Positions 5,272-5,543 of a stretch of 5,543 nt of DNA are shown here, one piece after another. Within the stretch, counting starts at the first letter, position 1. The number at the start of each line of letters is the position of its first letter. Origin of the DNA: Actinomycetota bacterium (GTDB lineage: Bacteria > Actinomycetota > Actinomycetes > JACCUZ01). The stretch lies in contig JAVEDA010000198.1 of assembly GCA_030841195.1 (NCBI GenBank), positions 1 through 5,543 on the forward strand, given 5' to 3'. Made by a program: the position numbers and the translations under genes. Below the pieces are notes generated by a model. That model searched no databases. It worked only from the letters and a program-made list of their open reading frames with translations, and was not told the origin of the DNA.

Positions 5272-5395
5272 CGTGACCCTCCTCACCATCGTCGAAAGGC
5301 GCGGGTAGGTCCCCTGGGGAGGGGTACGTGGCCGGAGTAGTGTCCACGAGATCGTCATCTTGTTGGACCACCGTTGGAAAGAAGGGACTGATCCA
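5272..5395. promoter_or_regulatory. Divergent sodX/sodN control region
   Basis: The 124-bp spacer must hold both promoters. The sodN ribosome binding site is GAAGGGA (5381-5387), 8 nt before the GTG; the sodX site is AGGAGG on the minus strand near 5278-5283. A perfect 11-bp palindrome, TCCCCTGGGGA (5310-5320), lies near the middle. TAGTGT (5338-5343) could be a sodN -10 box. I see no TTGCAA-type Nur box. The regulator is not evident. Confidence 0.5.
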
Positions 5396-5543
5396 GTGCT
5401 GTCGCGTCTGTTCACCCCGAAGACCGTCGTGCACGCCCACTGCGACCTGCCGTGCGGCGTCTACGACCCGGCTCAGGCCCGGATCGAGGCCGAGTCGATC
5501 AAGATGATCATCCAGAAGGTCGGCGAGAACTCCGACGCGGACT
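5396..5543 (+). CDS. sodN: Nickel superoxide dismutase precursor, 5' part
   Basis: Only the first 49 codons are in the window; the gene runs off its right edge. The product disproportionates superoxide to oxygen and hydrogen peroxide in the cytoplasm, as a homohexamer with one Ni per subunit. Residues 1-14 (MLSRLFTPKTVVHA) are the propeptide. The mature protein begins at His15 with HCDLPCGVY (15-23), the nickel hook: the amine and side chain of His15 plus Cys16 and Cys20 bind Ni. DPAQARIEAESIKMI follows, as in Streptomyces Ni-SOD, also from a 14-residue propeptide. The start is GTG at 5396, 8 nt after GAAGGGA. The neighbouring divergent sodX encodes the protease that removes the propeptide. 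Confidence 0.97.
   Translation, partial: MLSRLFTPKTVVHAHCDLPCGVYDPAQARIEAESIKMIIQKVGENSDAD

Noticed and set aside
5272..5415. N-terminal extension of SodX to 5289 or 5415
   Set aside because: The extension would run into the sodN promoter and start, has poor ribosome binding sites, and SodX proteins begin shortly before the catalytic Ser box; the ATG at 5271 has AGGAGG.

Overview
The window is very GC-rich, with strongly G/C-biased third codon positions and several GTG starts. It ends in a nickel superoxide dismutase next to its SodX-type maturation protease. Together with a small stand-alone cNMP-binding protein, a secreted CAP/peptidoglycan-binding protein and very short ORFs with good Shine-Dalgarno sequences, this points to a high-GC Gram-positive bacterium (Actinomycetota). 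I cannot place the genus from the sequence alone.

Layout. (1) 19-696 (+): secreted CAP-superfamily protein with a C-terminal peptidoglycan-binding domain, convergent with (2) 716-1168 (-): a stand-alone cyclic-nucleotide-binding domain protein. (3) 1169-1946: a long region without large genes. It holds a 64-aa ORF (1430-1624), three copies of a 15-bp repeat in alternating orientation (1635-1719), a promoter covered by three palindromic CGCGATAC/GTATCGCG-type sites (1728-1792), and a 37-aa ORF with a very good ribosome binding site (1820-1933). (4) 1947-3158 (-): short-form malic enzyme. (5) 3298-4200 (-): dimethylargininase-like amidinohydrolase. (6) 4201-4295: divergent control region with a near-perfect 29-bp palindrome made of two TTGTCnGACAA sites. 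(7) 4296-4949 (+): FCD-type GntR regulator, probably leaderless. (8) 4936-5271 (-): SodX protease, whose 3' end overlaps that of the regulator. (9) 5396-5543 (+): the 5' end of sodN, cut by the window edge.

How they fit together. The GntR regulator and the dimethylargininase are divergent around a FadR-type double operator, so the regulator very probably controls the hydrolase and itself. Malic enzyme lies downstream of the hydrolase on the same strand across a 139-bp gap; co-transcription is possible but not shown. SodX and SodN form a known functional pair: SodX removes the propeptide to expose the His-Cys-x-x-Pro-Cys nickel hook. The rest looks like ordinary chromosomal housekeeping and regulatory genes. 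No mobile element, CRISPR, tRNA or rRNA was seen. The least explained part is 1430-1933, with two microprotein ORFs and two different families of repeated sites.
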